Assembly (NCBI RefSeq): GCF_900109045.1
Contig: NZ_FNYL01000019.1
Span: forward strand, 62,001 to 126,000
DNA from: Dyadobacter sp. SG02
GTDB lineage: Bacteria; Bacteroidota; Bacteroidia; Cytophagales; Spirosomataceae
Length of the DNA stretch: 64,000 nt
Direction: 5' to 3'
Within the stretch, counting starts at the first letter, position 1. Each line of letters begins with the position of its first letter. The translations under genes and the position numbers were made by a program. Under the pieces are notes generated by a model. The model was not told where the DNA came from and did not search any database. It worked only from the letters and a program-made list of their open reading frames with translations. This document shows, one piece after another, positions 41,901 through 49,974 of this stretch.

Positions 41901-42475
41901 TTTTCAATGCGCCATTGAGCAACTCGGTGCGTTCCGGCGAGGATATGGAAGGGGAAGACAGGATCGGAGAATACGAAGGCCGCTTCGGGTTTGTGGGTAA
42001 TTTCCAAAAAGCAGCCCTCGAACTGAACCGTCCGAATGAGGGTGGCGGCCATGCAGCTGCTTCCGCGAAAACTGCTTCCGGGACGACCGCTTCCAATGCG
42101 ACGGTAATCGAGCTGAAAGTGGAAAAGGAGATTATGCAGTATGATAAAAAACTGATTACCGCGAAGGCGGGCCAGAAAGTGGTGATTAACCTTGAAAACC
42201 CGGATGGAATGCAGCATAACCTGCTGATCATCAAACCGGGCACGTTGCAGAAAGTAGGTAAGGCCGCGGACGAGCTTCTTACTAATCCGAAAGCGGCTGA
42301 AATGCAATATGTTCCCAAGATCCCGGAAGTGTTGTTTTCGACAAGATTAGTTAATTCGGGGGAAACGGTAACATTGGAATTCACAGTACCCAACGAGCCC
42401 GGCGACTACCCGTACGTGTGCACATTCCCCGGCCACTGGCGCGGTATGAACGGTATCCTGCGGGTGACGAAGTGA
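38918..42475 (+). CDS. Multidomain ThuA-dehydrogenase-HEAT-azurin lipoprotein
   Basis: A 1185-residue exported lipoprotein (lipobox LMALAC, Cys17). Residues 44-245 are a ThuA domain. Residues about 295-660 form a beta-propeller of the PVC-type sorbosone/glucose dehydrogenase kind (IPPDFEIQLFASEPDITNP and WDERGRLWVVE). HEAT-like helices run from 665 to 860. Residues 880-1045 resemble the C-terminal beta-sandwich of arylsulfatases (GGYALYIQDGKL, GEYEGRFGFVGNF). Residues 1060-1185 form a cupredoxin: His1100, Cys1168, His1173 and Met1177 in CTFPGHWRGM, spaced as in azurin. Family members usually carry a CxxCH heme domain; none is present, so copper may take its electrons. Likely periplasmic sugar oxidation, by inference. 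Confidence 0.88.
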   Translation: MRNYIALLLVGLMALACAKSKTAGTTVGASAVKAGASKGRRAEVLFLGHNSKHHDSGKYAPWLSIKLFKSGINMSYTTNPNDINPENLAKYDGLIIYANHDSLAPSQESAMKAFVEGGKGLIPIHSASGCFRNSAWYIKTIGGQFASHKTGSFKNTILKPEHQVMKGITDFQTWDETYVHKNLNPDKTVLGERVEGRPEGDVHEPYTWVRNEGKGRVFYTAYGHEDSTWTNKGFLDLVRNGVLWAVGDQVQAQIAALNLPDVDIYNSDTISHYTKRHVVPKMQESLSPAESNKLTQIPPDFEIQLFASEPDITNPIAMSWDERGRLWVVESVDYPNTFKETDGASNDRIKICEDTNGDGKADKFTVFADKLNIPTSMVFSNGGVIVSMAPDFVFLKDTNGDDVADVRDVIMTGWGKNDTHAGPSNLQYGFDNKIWGVLGFSAFNGAINGKKTSFSQGLYHFKPDGKEFEYLGSSSNNTWGLGFTEDNNVFLSTANNTHSAFFSMPGRLMQRTLGEEQPSVQAIQKIDGHYDAHAVTPNLRQVDVVGGFTSAAGHHFYTARNYPKEYWNRVALVTEPTIRLIHKAILEPDGAGFKEKDGWNFMASSDEWFGPVQAEVGPDGAVWVADWYNFIIQHNVFVPAQSPSKFILPFEEQPHGPGNAFSSPMRDLNHGRIYRIVYKNGKKPAALKLSKDDLPGLLAALENDNMFWRMTAQRLLVESKKLSVLPDLYKIINNPKVDEIGLNSPAVHALWTLHGLGALDGSNAEALQVASKALTHPAAGVRKAAASVLPKQAQSFEILEKGMKDANLNTRLSVFVAITELPASEKAGAAIYQASLDEQNAKDPWLSRAILAAAIQHEKGFLAAAGKQSQPSALTTQVTEALNKEIYPLGRRNTLQFPPDVSGKEITIRASITKGRDRALQGFIAGQGGKDGGYALYIQDGKLIMAVKQHGMMTKVATTEPLPDKFDVVASLTQGGNIRIEIDGKEAATGKAHMLFNAPLSNSVRSGEDMEGEDRIGEYEGRFGFVGNFQKAALELNRPNEGGGHAAASAKTASGTTASNATVIELKVEKEIMQYDKKLITAKAGQKVVINLENPDGMQHNLLIIKPGTLQKVGKAADELLTNPKAAEMQYVPKIPEVLFSTRLVNSGETVTLEFTVPNEPGDYPYVCTFPGHWRGMNGILRVTK

Positions 42476-42512
42476 TCGATTTTATAAACGCTTAACCTAT
42501 AATACTCAGAAA

Positions 42513-43244
42513 ATGGCCCGTACAAATTTGAAAACCATTGCCTCATTATTGCTTCTGTTAGCCATGATTGCCCATCATGTGATGGCGGAAAATCCCGGAA
42601 AGAAAAAGGCGATCCGCGTGCTGCTCGTAGGCGGCGGCGCCTCGCACGACTTCGACCGGTGGTATAAGCAGGAAGATGTCCAAACGCTCCAAAAAGGTGG
42701 TCTGGCAACGGTAGAATACACGAGCGACCCGTCGGCCATTCTGAGCAAGCTGAAAGACATCGACGTGCTCTACCTCTCGAACAACCAGCCCATCGCCGAC
42801 AAGGCCACGCGGGAAGCCATTTTCGCATTTGTGGATGCGGGAAAAGGCCTCGTGCTGGCGCATCCCGCCCTTTGGTACAACTGGGCCGACTGGCCGGAAT
42901 ACAACCAGAAGCTCGTGGGCGGCGGCTCGAAAGGGCATGATAAATACGGACCGTTTGAAGTGACGATCACCCAAAAGCACCCGGTAACCAAGGACGTACC
43001 CGCGACCTTCAAGTTGGATGATGAGTTGTATTATTTCAAACCCGATGCGGCGGGAACTCCGATCGAAGTGCTCGCGACAGCCAAAGCGGAGACTTCGGAC
43101 AAAGTGTTCCCAAGCATTTTCATTGTGAAGTATCCGAAAGGGAGGATCGTAGGCATTGCATTGGGGCATGATGCCAAGTCGCATACCATTGAGCCTTATC
43201 AGACTATTTTGAGAAATGCCATATCATGGGCATCGGGGCAATAA
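42513..43244 (+). CDS. Secreted ThuA domain protein
   Basis: A 243-residue exported protein made of one ThuA domain. The signal peptide covers residues 1-25 (cleavage near VMAEN), followed by VLLVGGGASHDFDRWY, the ThuA opening, and LVLAHPALWYNW and HDKYGPFEV further on. ThuA proteins have a class I amidotransferase-like fold and are implicated in handling 3-keto sugars or trehalose breakdown; the catalytic basis is not settled. It follows the multidomain ThuA protein by 37 bases and should be co-transcribed. Palindromic repeats lie after it. Confidence 0.87.
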   Translation: MARTNLKTIASLLLLLAMIAHHVMAENPGKKKAIRVLLVGGGASHDFDRWYKQEDVQTLQKGGLATVEYTSDPSAILSKLKDIDVLYLSNNQPIADKATREAIFAFVDAGKGLVLAHPALWYNWADWPEYNQKLVGGGSKGHDKYGPFEVTITQKHPVTKDVPATFKLDDELYYFKPDAAGTPIEVLATAKAETSDKVFPSIFIVKYPKGRIVGIALGHDAKSHTIEPYQTILRNAISWASGQ

Positions 43245-43550
43245 ATGATATTAATTTTTTCTCAAAGAAGCTCTTTATCAACTCTGTCCGTCGGTTAAAA
43301 CCGACGGCAAGGGGATCGAGAGATGATCATAAATATGCGGCAATTGGGGCCAATGATCAAAATCAATCCCCATGATCCATTGCCCCGGGTTTTAACCCGG
43401 GGATTAAGATAGATGGAGATAGAAACAGAGATAGATTAAGATAGAAACAGAGATATAGAAAAAAAAACAGAGCCATCGGCTCGACAAACAAGCAAATCAA
43501 TCCATTTCTTAACCCCCGGTTTCAACCCGGGGGCTTTAAACAAAATAACA
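43245..43550. repeat. REP-like palindromes and GATAGA repeats in a 306-base gap
   Basis: The gap has no gene. It holds the palindromes CCGTCGGTTAAAACCGACGG (43288-43307), CCCCGGGTTTTAACCCGGGG (43383-43402) and an imperfect one at 43513-43533, a small stem GAGCCATCGGCTC (43470-43482), and an imperfect tandem repeat of GATAGA/AACAGAGATA units (about 43402-43462). The AACC/GGTT-centred palindromes differ in type from those at 1078-1302. They may be mobile REP-like elements that end or stabilise the upstream transcript. Confidence 0.75.
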
Positions 43551-44669
43551 ATGAGCGACAAGCAAATCACAGTAGTTATCGTGGGTATGGGTTTCGGGAA
43601 AGAGTTTATCCCTATCTATCAAAGCCACCCGAATATCAAGGCGGTGGGGATCTGCACCCGCAGCAAACAAACCCGCGACGAGCTGACTGCCAAGTTCAAT
43701 CTCGACACTAACCTCGTTTTCGAGCATTTCGAAGACGTTCCAAAGCGCGACGACGTGGACGCAATACACGTGGTAACCCCCGTACCCGACCACGCACGCA
43801 TGACCCTCGCGTCCCTCAACGCCAACAAGCACACCGCCTGCACGATCCCGATGGCGATGACGGTAGAAGATTGCAAGGCCATTGTAGAAGCCAAACGCCG
43901 TTCGGGCAAGGTGTACATGATGATGGAAACCGCATTGTATACCCGCGAATTTCTCTACGGCCTGAACCTCGCGCAAACCGGCCAGCTGGGTCGCATTCAG
44001 TTCGTGCGCGGCTCGCATATTCAGGATATGAGCATGGAAGGATGGGGCGAATACTGGAAGGGCTACCCGCCGATGCTGAATGGCACGCACGCCATTTCCC
44101 CGCTTTTGAAAATCAATAATACCATCGCAGAAACCGTGGTTTGCCACGGCTCAGGCCGTTTGAGCGACGACCTCGCAAGCCGTTACGGATCTCCATTTGC
44201 TGTTGAGACGGCTACATTCACATTGAAGGGTACCGACGTAGTGGCCGAAGCGACCCGTTCGCTGTTCGACGTGGTGCGCCAGTACCGCGAGAGCTACGAT
44301 GTATATGGTACTAAAATGTCATTCGAATGGGAGCAGTTGCAGGATGAGGAGCACATCATATTCGATGGTGGTGAAAACGCTTCGCGCATTAATGTGCCCG
44401 ATACCGACGAGCTGCTCATCGAACCGATCAAACATTTCACCAAGCGCGAGAAGATCGACGATCCGAACCACGTGTCGTTCCTTCAAGGCGCGGGCCACGG
44501 CGGTTCGCACCCGCATTTGGTGCAGGAATTCGTAGCGGCGATCGTGGAAGGCCGCGATTCCGCAGTGGACGCGGCGTTGGCCGCTAACTACACCTGCGCG
44601 GGTATCTGCGCGCACGAGTCGGCCATGAAGGGCGGGATTCGTGTGAACGTGCCGAGTTTTGAAGAATAA
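43551..44669 (+). CDS. Gfo/Idh/MocA family protein with altered EKP motif
   Basis: A 372-residue cytoplasmic protein with the Gfo/Idh/MocA layout: an N-terminal NAD(P) fold (GMGFGK, residues 12-17) and a C-terminal alpha/beta substrate domain. At the place of the conserved EKP catalytic-lysine motif it reads CTIPMAMT (97-104), so the lysine is missing. GTHAISPLL (about 180-188) and GGSHPHLVQEF with HisxxHis-like spacing follow. Enzymes of this type oxidise or reduce sugars, often at C3; without the lysine the chemistry may differ. It sits between palindromic repeats and a terminator and so may be a single-gene transcript. Confidence 0.88.
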   Translation: MSDKQITVVIVGMGFGKEFIPIYQSHPNIKAVGICTRSKQTRDELTAKFNLDTNLVFEHFEDVPKRDDVDAIHVVTPVPDHARMTLASLNANKHTACTIPMAMTVEDCKAIVEAKRRSGKVYMMMETALYTREFLYGLNLAQTGQLGRIQFVRGSHIQDMSMEGWGEYWKGYPPMLNGTHAISPLLKINNTIAETVVCHGSGRLSDDLASRYGSPFAVETATFTLKGTDVVAEATRSLFDVVRQYRESYDVYGTKMSFEWEQLQDEEHIIFDGGENASRINVPDTDELLIEPIKHFTKREKIDDPNHVSFLQGAGHGGSHPHLVQEFVAAIVEGRDSAVDAALAANYTCAGICAHESAMKGGIRVNVPSFEE

Positions 44670-44681
44670 TTTATGCTAATA

Positions 44682-44714
44682 AAAAAGCCAGGCCTCAAAA
44701 CCTGGCTTTTTGCT
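44682..44714 (+). terminator. Intrinsic terminator after oxidoreductase
   Basis: AAAAAGCCAGG (44682-44692) pairs perfectly with CCTGGCTTTTT (44701-44711), loop CCTCAAAA. The stem ends 20 bases before the next start. Confidence 0.9.
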
Positions 44715-44730
44715 AAAACCTGAACCCCTT

Positions 44731-45603
44731 ATGCTATTCGGAGCCAGCACATTCATCTGGGTATCCCCGTTTTCGACGGCCAACATCGACCTGCTCACCA
44801 GGGTCAAAGACATGGGCTATGACATCATTGAAATAGCCGTGGAAGATACCCGTATCATCGACTGGAAGCTCATCAAAGACACTGCCCGCGATCTCGACCT
44901 GAGAATCACCATCAGCGGTGCATTCGGGCCGGAGCGGGATATTTCAAGCACCGATCCTGCATTTCGTGAGATTGGTAAACAGTACATTATCGACTGCATC
45001 CGCATTGCCGAACAAATGCACAGCCCTGTATTTGGCGGACCGGTGTATTCGGCCGTCGGCAAGACGCGCATTGTGTCCGACGAACAGAAAAAACAGGAGC
45101 GCGGGTGGTGTGTGGATATTTTGAAAGAAGTAAGTCAAATCGCCGGGGATTGCGGGGTGACGCTTGGTTTGGAGCCTTTGAACCGCTTTGAAACGGATAT
45201 GATCAACACGGTGGATCAGGCTTTATCGATCCTGGACGAAGTAGGAAATCCGAACCTGAAAATCGTGCTCGATACCTTCCATTCCAACATCGAGGAAAAA
45301 GATATTCCGGCTTCGATCAGGAAAATCGGGAAAGATCTGCTTTGTCATGTACAAGGCAACGAAAGCGACCGTGGCACGCCCGGTACCGGCCATCTGGAAT
45401 GGCAGGGCATCCGGGAAGCGCTTGCCGACATCGGCTATGAGGGCGCGGTGGTGATCGAAACCTTCGGACAACCCTCGAAAGAACTCGCGCGCGCGGCTTG
45501 CATCTGGCGGCCATTGGCGAACAGCGCCGATGAACTCGCAGAAGAAGGACTCGCCTTCTACAAAAAAATGTTTGTTCCAACACATTCTACTATCAATGCG
45601 TAA
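44731..45603 (+). CDS. Sugar epimerase, D-tagatose 3-epimerase-like TIM barrel
   Basis: A 290-residue TIM-barrel protein of the xylose isomerase-like/AP-endonuclease 2 superfamily, without a signal peptide. The metal tetrad of ketose 3-epimerases is intact: Glu148 (GLEPLNRFET), Asp181 (LDTFHSNIEE), His206 (CHVQGN) and Glu243 (VIETF). It would epimerise a ketose at C3, or handle a keto-sugar intermediate, in the cytoplasm. The start at 44731 (MLFGAS) is favoured because the earlier in-frame start at 44710 lies in the terminator. It overlaps the next gene by eight bases, so both are made from one mRNA. Confidence 0.88.
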   Translation: MLFGASTFIWVSPFSTANIDLLTRVKDMGYDIIEIAVEDTRIIDWKLIKDTARDLDLRITISGAFGPERDISSTDPAFREIGKQYIIDCIRIAEQMHSPVFGGPVYSAVGKTRIVSDEQKKQERGWCVDILKEVSQIAGDCGVTLGLEPLNRFETDMINTVDQALSILDEVGNPNLKIVLDTFHSNIEEKDIPASIRKIGKDLLCHVQGNESDRGTPGTGHLEWQGIREALADIGYEGAVVIETFGQPSKELARAACIWRPLANSADELAEEGLAFYKKMFVPTHSTINA

Positions 45604-47671
45604 CATCCTGCTTGTTTTCTTGTCCATCGTTTCCGCGGCCCTGTATGCGCAGGTGCCTGTCGATTTAAAAGGTTTTGACAAGAAAAGTGGCGTCCAGGCG
45701 ACCGTCAGCGACGCAATGCTGCACATCGAATGGCCTGCCGGTAATGCTGAAACCGCGAAAGTTTCCATTGATTTAAACAAAACAAACCCGTTGATCGGCA
45801 GCTTGGGTATTGGTACCAAAGAAAAACAATACACCATAGCCCGCAATCTCGACCCGGCTATTATCCTCACCGTAGGCAAGCGCGACCTCGTTTCGCAGAA
45901 TGGCTGGAATATTTTCTTTGATAAAACCGCCTATCAGAAATACCAGAGCTACGCCGTGAAGCTCGACAAAACGGACGTAAAAGTAGCCAGCAATGGTACC
46001 CGCACGGAAGTCACCGTCAATGGGGCCAAAGCCGGACCATTCTCTGGTTCGATTCAGTTTACAGTATACAACGGCAGCCCGCTGATGAATGTGGCGGCTG
46101 TCATGTCGACGAACGTCGATTCGCTGGCGGTAATTTATGATATAGGCCTTACCTCGCGCGAAACGCCCTGGCAGAAGCTTTTCTGGGCCGATACGGAGGA
46201 TTTTATGCGCAATATAGCGGTGTCCAAAATGGATACAGTCCAAATGATGGCCGTGAAATACCGGACGATCGTCGGGCAGGGAAAAGAGGGCAACCTGGCC
46301 GTTTTCCCGGCGCCGCACCAGTATTTCTATCCGCTGGATAATTGCTACAACCTCGAACACATCTGGTACGGTGAGAATTACCGCAACCTGCTTCCAGGTT
46401 TCGGGATCGGCATCCGGCATGATTTGCTGGGTGACCGCCGCTGGGTGCCGTGGTTCAACGCGCCTCCGGGAACGCAGCAACGATACAATTTTTTCTGCTT
46501 GCTGAGCCGGGAAAAAGATGGAAAGGTGCTGGAAAACGTGAAGGCATTTACGCATTCGGATAAGTATGAGCCGCTTCCGGGTTACTACACGATGTCGAGC
46601 CATTTCCACCAGGAACACGTCGATGATGTGCTCACGCGCAAGCCATTGCCGGATATGCCGGGTTTTGTGAAAGCATTCCGCAACACGGGCCTGAACATTG
46701 TGCACTTGGCCGAGTTTCATGGTCCGGGCAGCCCGCGCGGCCCCGAGGCGAAGCGCTGGCCGGAGCTGAAAATGATGTTCGCGGAGTGTGCGCGGCTTTC
46801 AGGTGGTAATTTCCTGTTATTGCCCGGTGAAGAACCGAACAATTTCTTCGGCGGGCATTGGATGAATATTTTTCCAAAACCGGTGTACTGGCTCATGTCC
46901 CGTGAGAAAGACCAGCCCTTTGTGGAAGACCATCCCGAATACGGCAAAGTTTATCGCATCGGCAACAAGGAGGAAATGCAGAAATTATTGGAAATGGAAA
47001 ACGGCCTCGCGTGGACCGCGCATGCGCGTACGAAGGGCTCTACCGGTTTTCCCGACAAACACAAGGACGAGGCATTCTACAAATCCGATCATTTCCTGGG
47101 CGCTGCCTGGAAAGCGATGCCTGCCGATTTGTCGCAACCGAAACTCGGTAAACGTGTGCTCGACCTGATGGATGACATGGCCAACTGGGGCTACAAAAAG
47201 AATGTGCTCGCAGAGGCGGATCTATTCCGTATCGAGCCCAATTATGAGTTATACGGCCATTTGAACGTCAATTATCTCCAACTCGATCAGCTGCCGCGCT
47301 TCGAGGACGGCTGGCAGCCGGTACTGGACGCCATGCGGAAAGGGAAATTTTTCGTCACGACCGGAGAGGTGCTGATCCCGACATTTAAAGTGAATAATGC
47401 GGTAGTAGGAGAAACAGCGAAGCCGGACGCGAAAGGAAATGTGGAAATCACGCTGGATGCCCAATGGACTTTCCCGCTTAACCGCGCCGAAGTAATTTCC
47501 GGTGATGGCAAAGAAGTTTTTCACGACATCATTAATTTGAACGACACACAAGCATTCGGTCAGAAAAATTTTAAGTTTACCCAAAATATGAAAGGCCGGA
47601 AATGGCTGCGGGTTGAACTCTGGGACGTGGCCGCTAACGGCGCATTCACCCAGATTATCTGGCTCGAATAA
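45596..47671 (+). CDS. Secreted protein with PHP-like metallohydrolase half
   Basis: A 691-residue exported protein with a signal peptide (MRNILLVFLSIVSAALYAQ). The N-terminal half (20-310) is a beta-rich domain without a clear family. From about residue 325, SSHFHQEH, HLAEFHGPGS, LLPGEEPNNFFGGHW and TAHARTKGS supply His, Glu and Asp residues in an order resembling PHP or CehA-like metallohydrolases, so a metal-dependent hydrolase role is plausible but not proven. A C-terminal beta-sandwich covers about 610-691. It overlaps the epimerase gene by eight bases, with translational coupling despite different compartments. It precedes GH43 and GH5-like genes. I do not recognise a characterised homologue. 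Confidence 0.75.
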   Translation: MRNILLVFLSIVSAALYAQVPVDLKGFDKKSGVQATVSDAMLHIEWPAGNAETAKVSIDLNKTNPLIGSLGIGTKEKQYTIARNLDPAIILTVGKRDLVSQNGWNIFFDKTAYQKYQSYAVKLDKTDVKVASNGTRTEVTVNGAKAGPFSGSIQFTVYNGSPLMNVAAVMSTNVDSLAVIYDIGLTSRETPWQKLFWADTEDFMRNIAVSKMDTVQMMAVKYRTIVGQGKEGNLAVFPAPHQYFYPLDNCYNLEHIWYGENYRNLLPGFGIGIRHDLLGDRRWVPWFNAPPGTQQRYNFFCLLSREKDGKVLENVKAFTHSDKYEPLPGYYTMSSHFHQEHVDDVLTRKPLPDMPGFVKAFRNTGLNIVHLAEFHGPGSPRGPEAKRWPELKMMFAECARLSGGNFLLLPGEEPNNFFGGHWMNIFPKPVYWLMSREKDQPFVEDHPEYGKVYRIGNKEEMQKLLEMENGLAWTAHARTKGSTGFPDKHKDEAFYKSDHFLGAAWKAMPADLSQPKLGKRVLDLMDDMANWGYKKNVLAEADLFRIEPNYELYGHLNVNYLQLDQLPRFEDGWQPVLDAMRKGKFFVTTGEVLIPTFKVNNAVVGETAKPDAKGNVEITLDAQWTFPLNRAEVISGDGKEVFHDIINLNDTQAFGQKNFKFTQNMKGRKWLRVELWDVAANGAFTQIIWLE

Positions 47672-47692
47672 CAATAGTAAACCGAAACAAAA

Positions 47693-48763
47693 ATGATTAA
47701 AACACTCTTATCACTACTATTACCACTGATTTTGACCGGTCCCGGGCCGGCGGGCCCCGGACCGGCGGGTCCCGGACCAAGACTTTCCGGCCCCGGCGAC
47801 AAGGAGTACAAAAACCCCGTTTTCGAACCAATCCTCGCCGATCCGACGGTCGTGAAGGCCGACGATGGATATTTTTACGCTTACGGAACGCAGGACGACT
47901 GGGGCGATGGCAACGGTTCGCGGCTGATACCCATTGTCCGTTCCAAAGACCTGGTGCATTGGGATTATGTCAAGGAGGCATTCTCCGCCAGGCCCGCCTG
48001 GAAGGAAAAAGGCGGTATCTGGGCACCGGATGTCGTGAAAGTGAATGGGAAATACCATATGTACTATGCCTATTCGACCTGGGGAGACGTGAATCCCGGC
48101 GTAGGGCTCGCGATTGCGGACTCGCCTGCGGGCCCGTTCTTGGACCAGGGGAAATTGTTCAATAGTGCGGACGTAGAGGTGCCCAACTCGATCGATCCGT
48201 TTTACCTCGAAGCTGATGGTAAGAAGTATGTGTTCTGGGGCAGTTTCAGCGATAAACCTACACAGGGTACCTATGGCGTGGAATTATCGGCCGACGGTAA
48301 ATCGGTGCCTGATCTTTCGAAGAAATTCAAAGTAGCAGCCGGCGATTTCGAGGCGGTAATGATCCAGAAGAAAGGAGATTACTACTATTTTTTAGGTTCG
48401 AAGGAAAGCTGCTGCGAGTTTGAGAAAAGTAAATACCACATCCGGATGGGCCGTTCCAAATCCATTTTCGGGCCGTATCTCGACCAGGAGGGCAAGGATC
48501 TGAAAGAGCGCGGTGCCGGTACCTTATTGCTACACGGAAACGATGTGTACGCCGGGCCGGGACACAATGCGCGTTGGATAACCGACGATGCAGGTACCGA
48601 CTGGCTTTTGTACCATGCGATCAGCAAGGCGGAGCCGAGGGTATCCACCGGCGCTAATCGTCGTGTATTAATGCTGGACAAATTGACCTGGAAAAACGGT
48701 TGGCCCGAAATTTCCAATGCAGAGCCAAGCTTAGAAAACCGGCCTGCACCGCTTTTTAAATAA
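47693..48763 (+). CDS. GH43-type beta-propeller glycoside hydrolase
   Basis: A 356-residue exported GH43-family enzyme, the family of arabinofuranosidases and beta-xylosidases. The expected residues are Asp50 (general base, LADPTV), Asp168 (pKa modulator, SIDPFYL) and Glu220 (acid, GDFEAVMI). A short signal peptide (1-15) is followed by an unusual proline-glycine linker of three GPGPA units (16-30) coded by 15-bp tandem repeats; no lipobox is seen. Length and the single catalytic domain fit the smaller GH43 group. It begins 21 bases after the PHP-like gene and 21 bases before the GH5-like gene. Confidence 0.9.
   Translation: MIKTLLSLLLPLILTGPGPAGPGPAGPGPRLSGPGDKEYKNPVFEPILADPTVVKADDGYFYAYGTQDDWGDGNGSRLIPIVRSKDLVHWDYVKEAFSARPAWKEKGGIWAPDVVKVNGKYHMYYAYSTWGDVNPGVGLAIADSPAGPFLDQGKLFNSADVEVPNSIDPFYLEADGKKYVFWGSFSDKPTQGTYGVELSADGKSVPDLSKKFKVAAGDFEAVMIQKKGDYYYFLGSKESCCEFEKSKYHIRMGRSKSIFGPYLDQEGKDLKERGAGTLLLHGNDVYAGPGHNARWITDDAGTDWLLYHAISKAEPRVSTGANRRVLMLDKLTWKNGWPEISNAEPSLENRPAPLFK
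47737..47780 (+). repeat. 15-bp tandem repeat coding GPGPA
   Basis: Three near-copies of a 15-bp GC-only-rich unit encode TGPGP-AGPGP-AGPGP. The DNA is also close to palindromic, so the mRNA should fold strongly just after the signal-peptide codons. Confidence 0.85.
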
Positions 48764-48784
48764 CAAAACCAATTCTTATACCTG

Positions 48785-49957
48785 ATGAAATTGTTAAAAA
48801 CGACGATCTGGGCAGTTGCAGCTTGCCTCATGTTGCAGAACTGCGCCAAGAAAGCCGACGAGCAAAAAGAAGAAGCTCCGGCCCAGGAGCAAACCGCCGC
48901 GGGGCGTGAAATATGGACCAAAGAGCAAGCCAAAGAATGGTATGCCAAACAAGGCTGGCTCGTAGGCGCCGACTTCCTGCCGAGCACGGCCATTAACCAG
49001 CTCGAAATGTTCCAGGCGGAGTCTTTCGATACCGCTACCATCGACAAGGAGCTCGGTTGGGCACAAAACATCGGAATGAACACGATGCGCGTGTACCTGC
49101 ACGACCTGCTGTACCAGCAAGATTCCGCAGGATTTATCAAACGCCTCGACACATTCCTGAATATTACTAAAAAGCACAACATCAAACCCGTGCTGGTTCT
49201 TTTCGATTCCTGCTGGGACCCGTTCCCGAAACTGGGCAAGCAGCGCGACCCTAAACCGGGTGTTCACAACTCCGGCTGGGTGCAAAACCCGGGTTTCGAT
49301 GCGTTGAAGGATAGCACCCAGTACCCACGTCTGGAAAGATATGTGAAAGGTACCGTTGCCGCATTCGCGAACGACGAACGCGTATTGATGTGGGATATCT
49401 GGAACGAGCCGGATAACACCAACAACAGCTCGTACGGTAAAGTGGAACTGCCTAATAAAGTGGACTATGTGCTGCCTTTGATGGTAAAATCCTTCGAATG
49501 GGCCCGTTCGGTAAACCCGTCGCAGCCGCTGTCCTCAGGCGTATGGGCAGGCGACTGGTCATCACCGGAGAAACTGAAACCGATCGAAAAGGCGCAGATC
49601 GACCAATCCGATGTGATCACATTCCACAACTATGAAAATGCGCAGGAATTCGAGAAACGGATTAAATGGCTGGAACCATACGGTCGCCCTTTGATCTGCA
49701 CGGAATACATGTCGCGCGGAAACGGCAGCTTCTTCGAAACCTCGCTTCCGGTTGCCAAGAAATACAATGTAGGCGCTATCAACTGGGGCCTTGTAGACGG
49801 CAAATCCCAAACCATTTACCCCTGGGACAGCTGGAAAAAGACTTACACGAAAGAGCCCGATCTGTGGTTCCACGATATTTTCAGAAAAGACGGAACGCCA
49901 TACAAGCAGGCTGAGGTGGATTTGATTAAGAAGTTGACCAGCGAGAAAAGCAGCTAG
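48785..49957 (+). CDS. GH5-like (cellulase-fold) glycoside hydrolase lipoprotein
   Basis: A 390-residue lipoprotein (lipobox LMLQNC, Cys20) with a clan A TIM barrel. The acid/base is Glu208 in DIWNEPD and the nucleophile Glu307 in LICTEYMSR, the arrangement of GH5 and the related GH2 core. Similar proteins are often named 1,4-beta-xylanase, but the substrate cannot be told. A linker rich in Lys, Glu and Ala (21-40) joins the lipid anchor to the barrel, which would place the enzyme at the outer membrane surface or periplasm. A terminator follows, closing the run that starts at 44731. Confidence 0.9.
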   Translation: MKLLKTTIWAVAACLMLQNCAKKADEQKEEAPAQEQTAAGREIWTKEQAKEWYAKQGWLVGADFLPSTAINQLEMFQAESFDTATIDKELGWAQNIGMNTMRVYLHDLLYQQDSAGFIKRLDTFLNITKKHNIKPVLVLFDSCWDPFPKLGKQRDPKPGVHNSGWVQNPGFDALKDSTQYPRLERYVKGTVAAFANDERVLMWDIWNEPDNTNNSSYGKVELPNKVDYVLPLMVKSFEWARSVNPSQPLSSGVWAGDWSSPEKLKPIEKAQIDQSDVITFHNYENAQEFEKRIKWLEPYGRPLICTEYMSRGNGSFFETSLPVAKKYNVGAINWGLVDGKSQTIYPWDSWKKTYTKEPDLWFHDIFRKDGTPYKQAEVDLIKKLTSEKSS

Positions 49958-49974
49958 CATTAATGATAAGGAAC

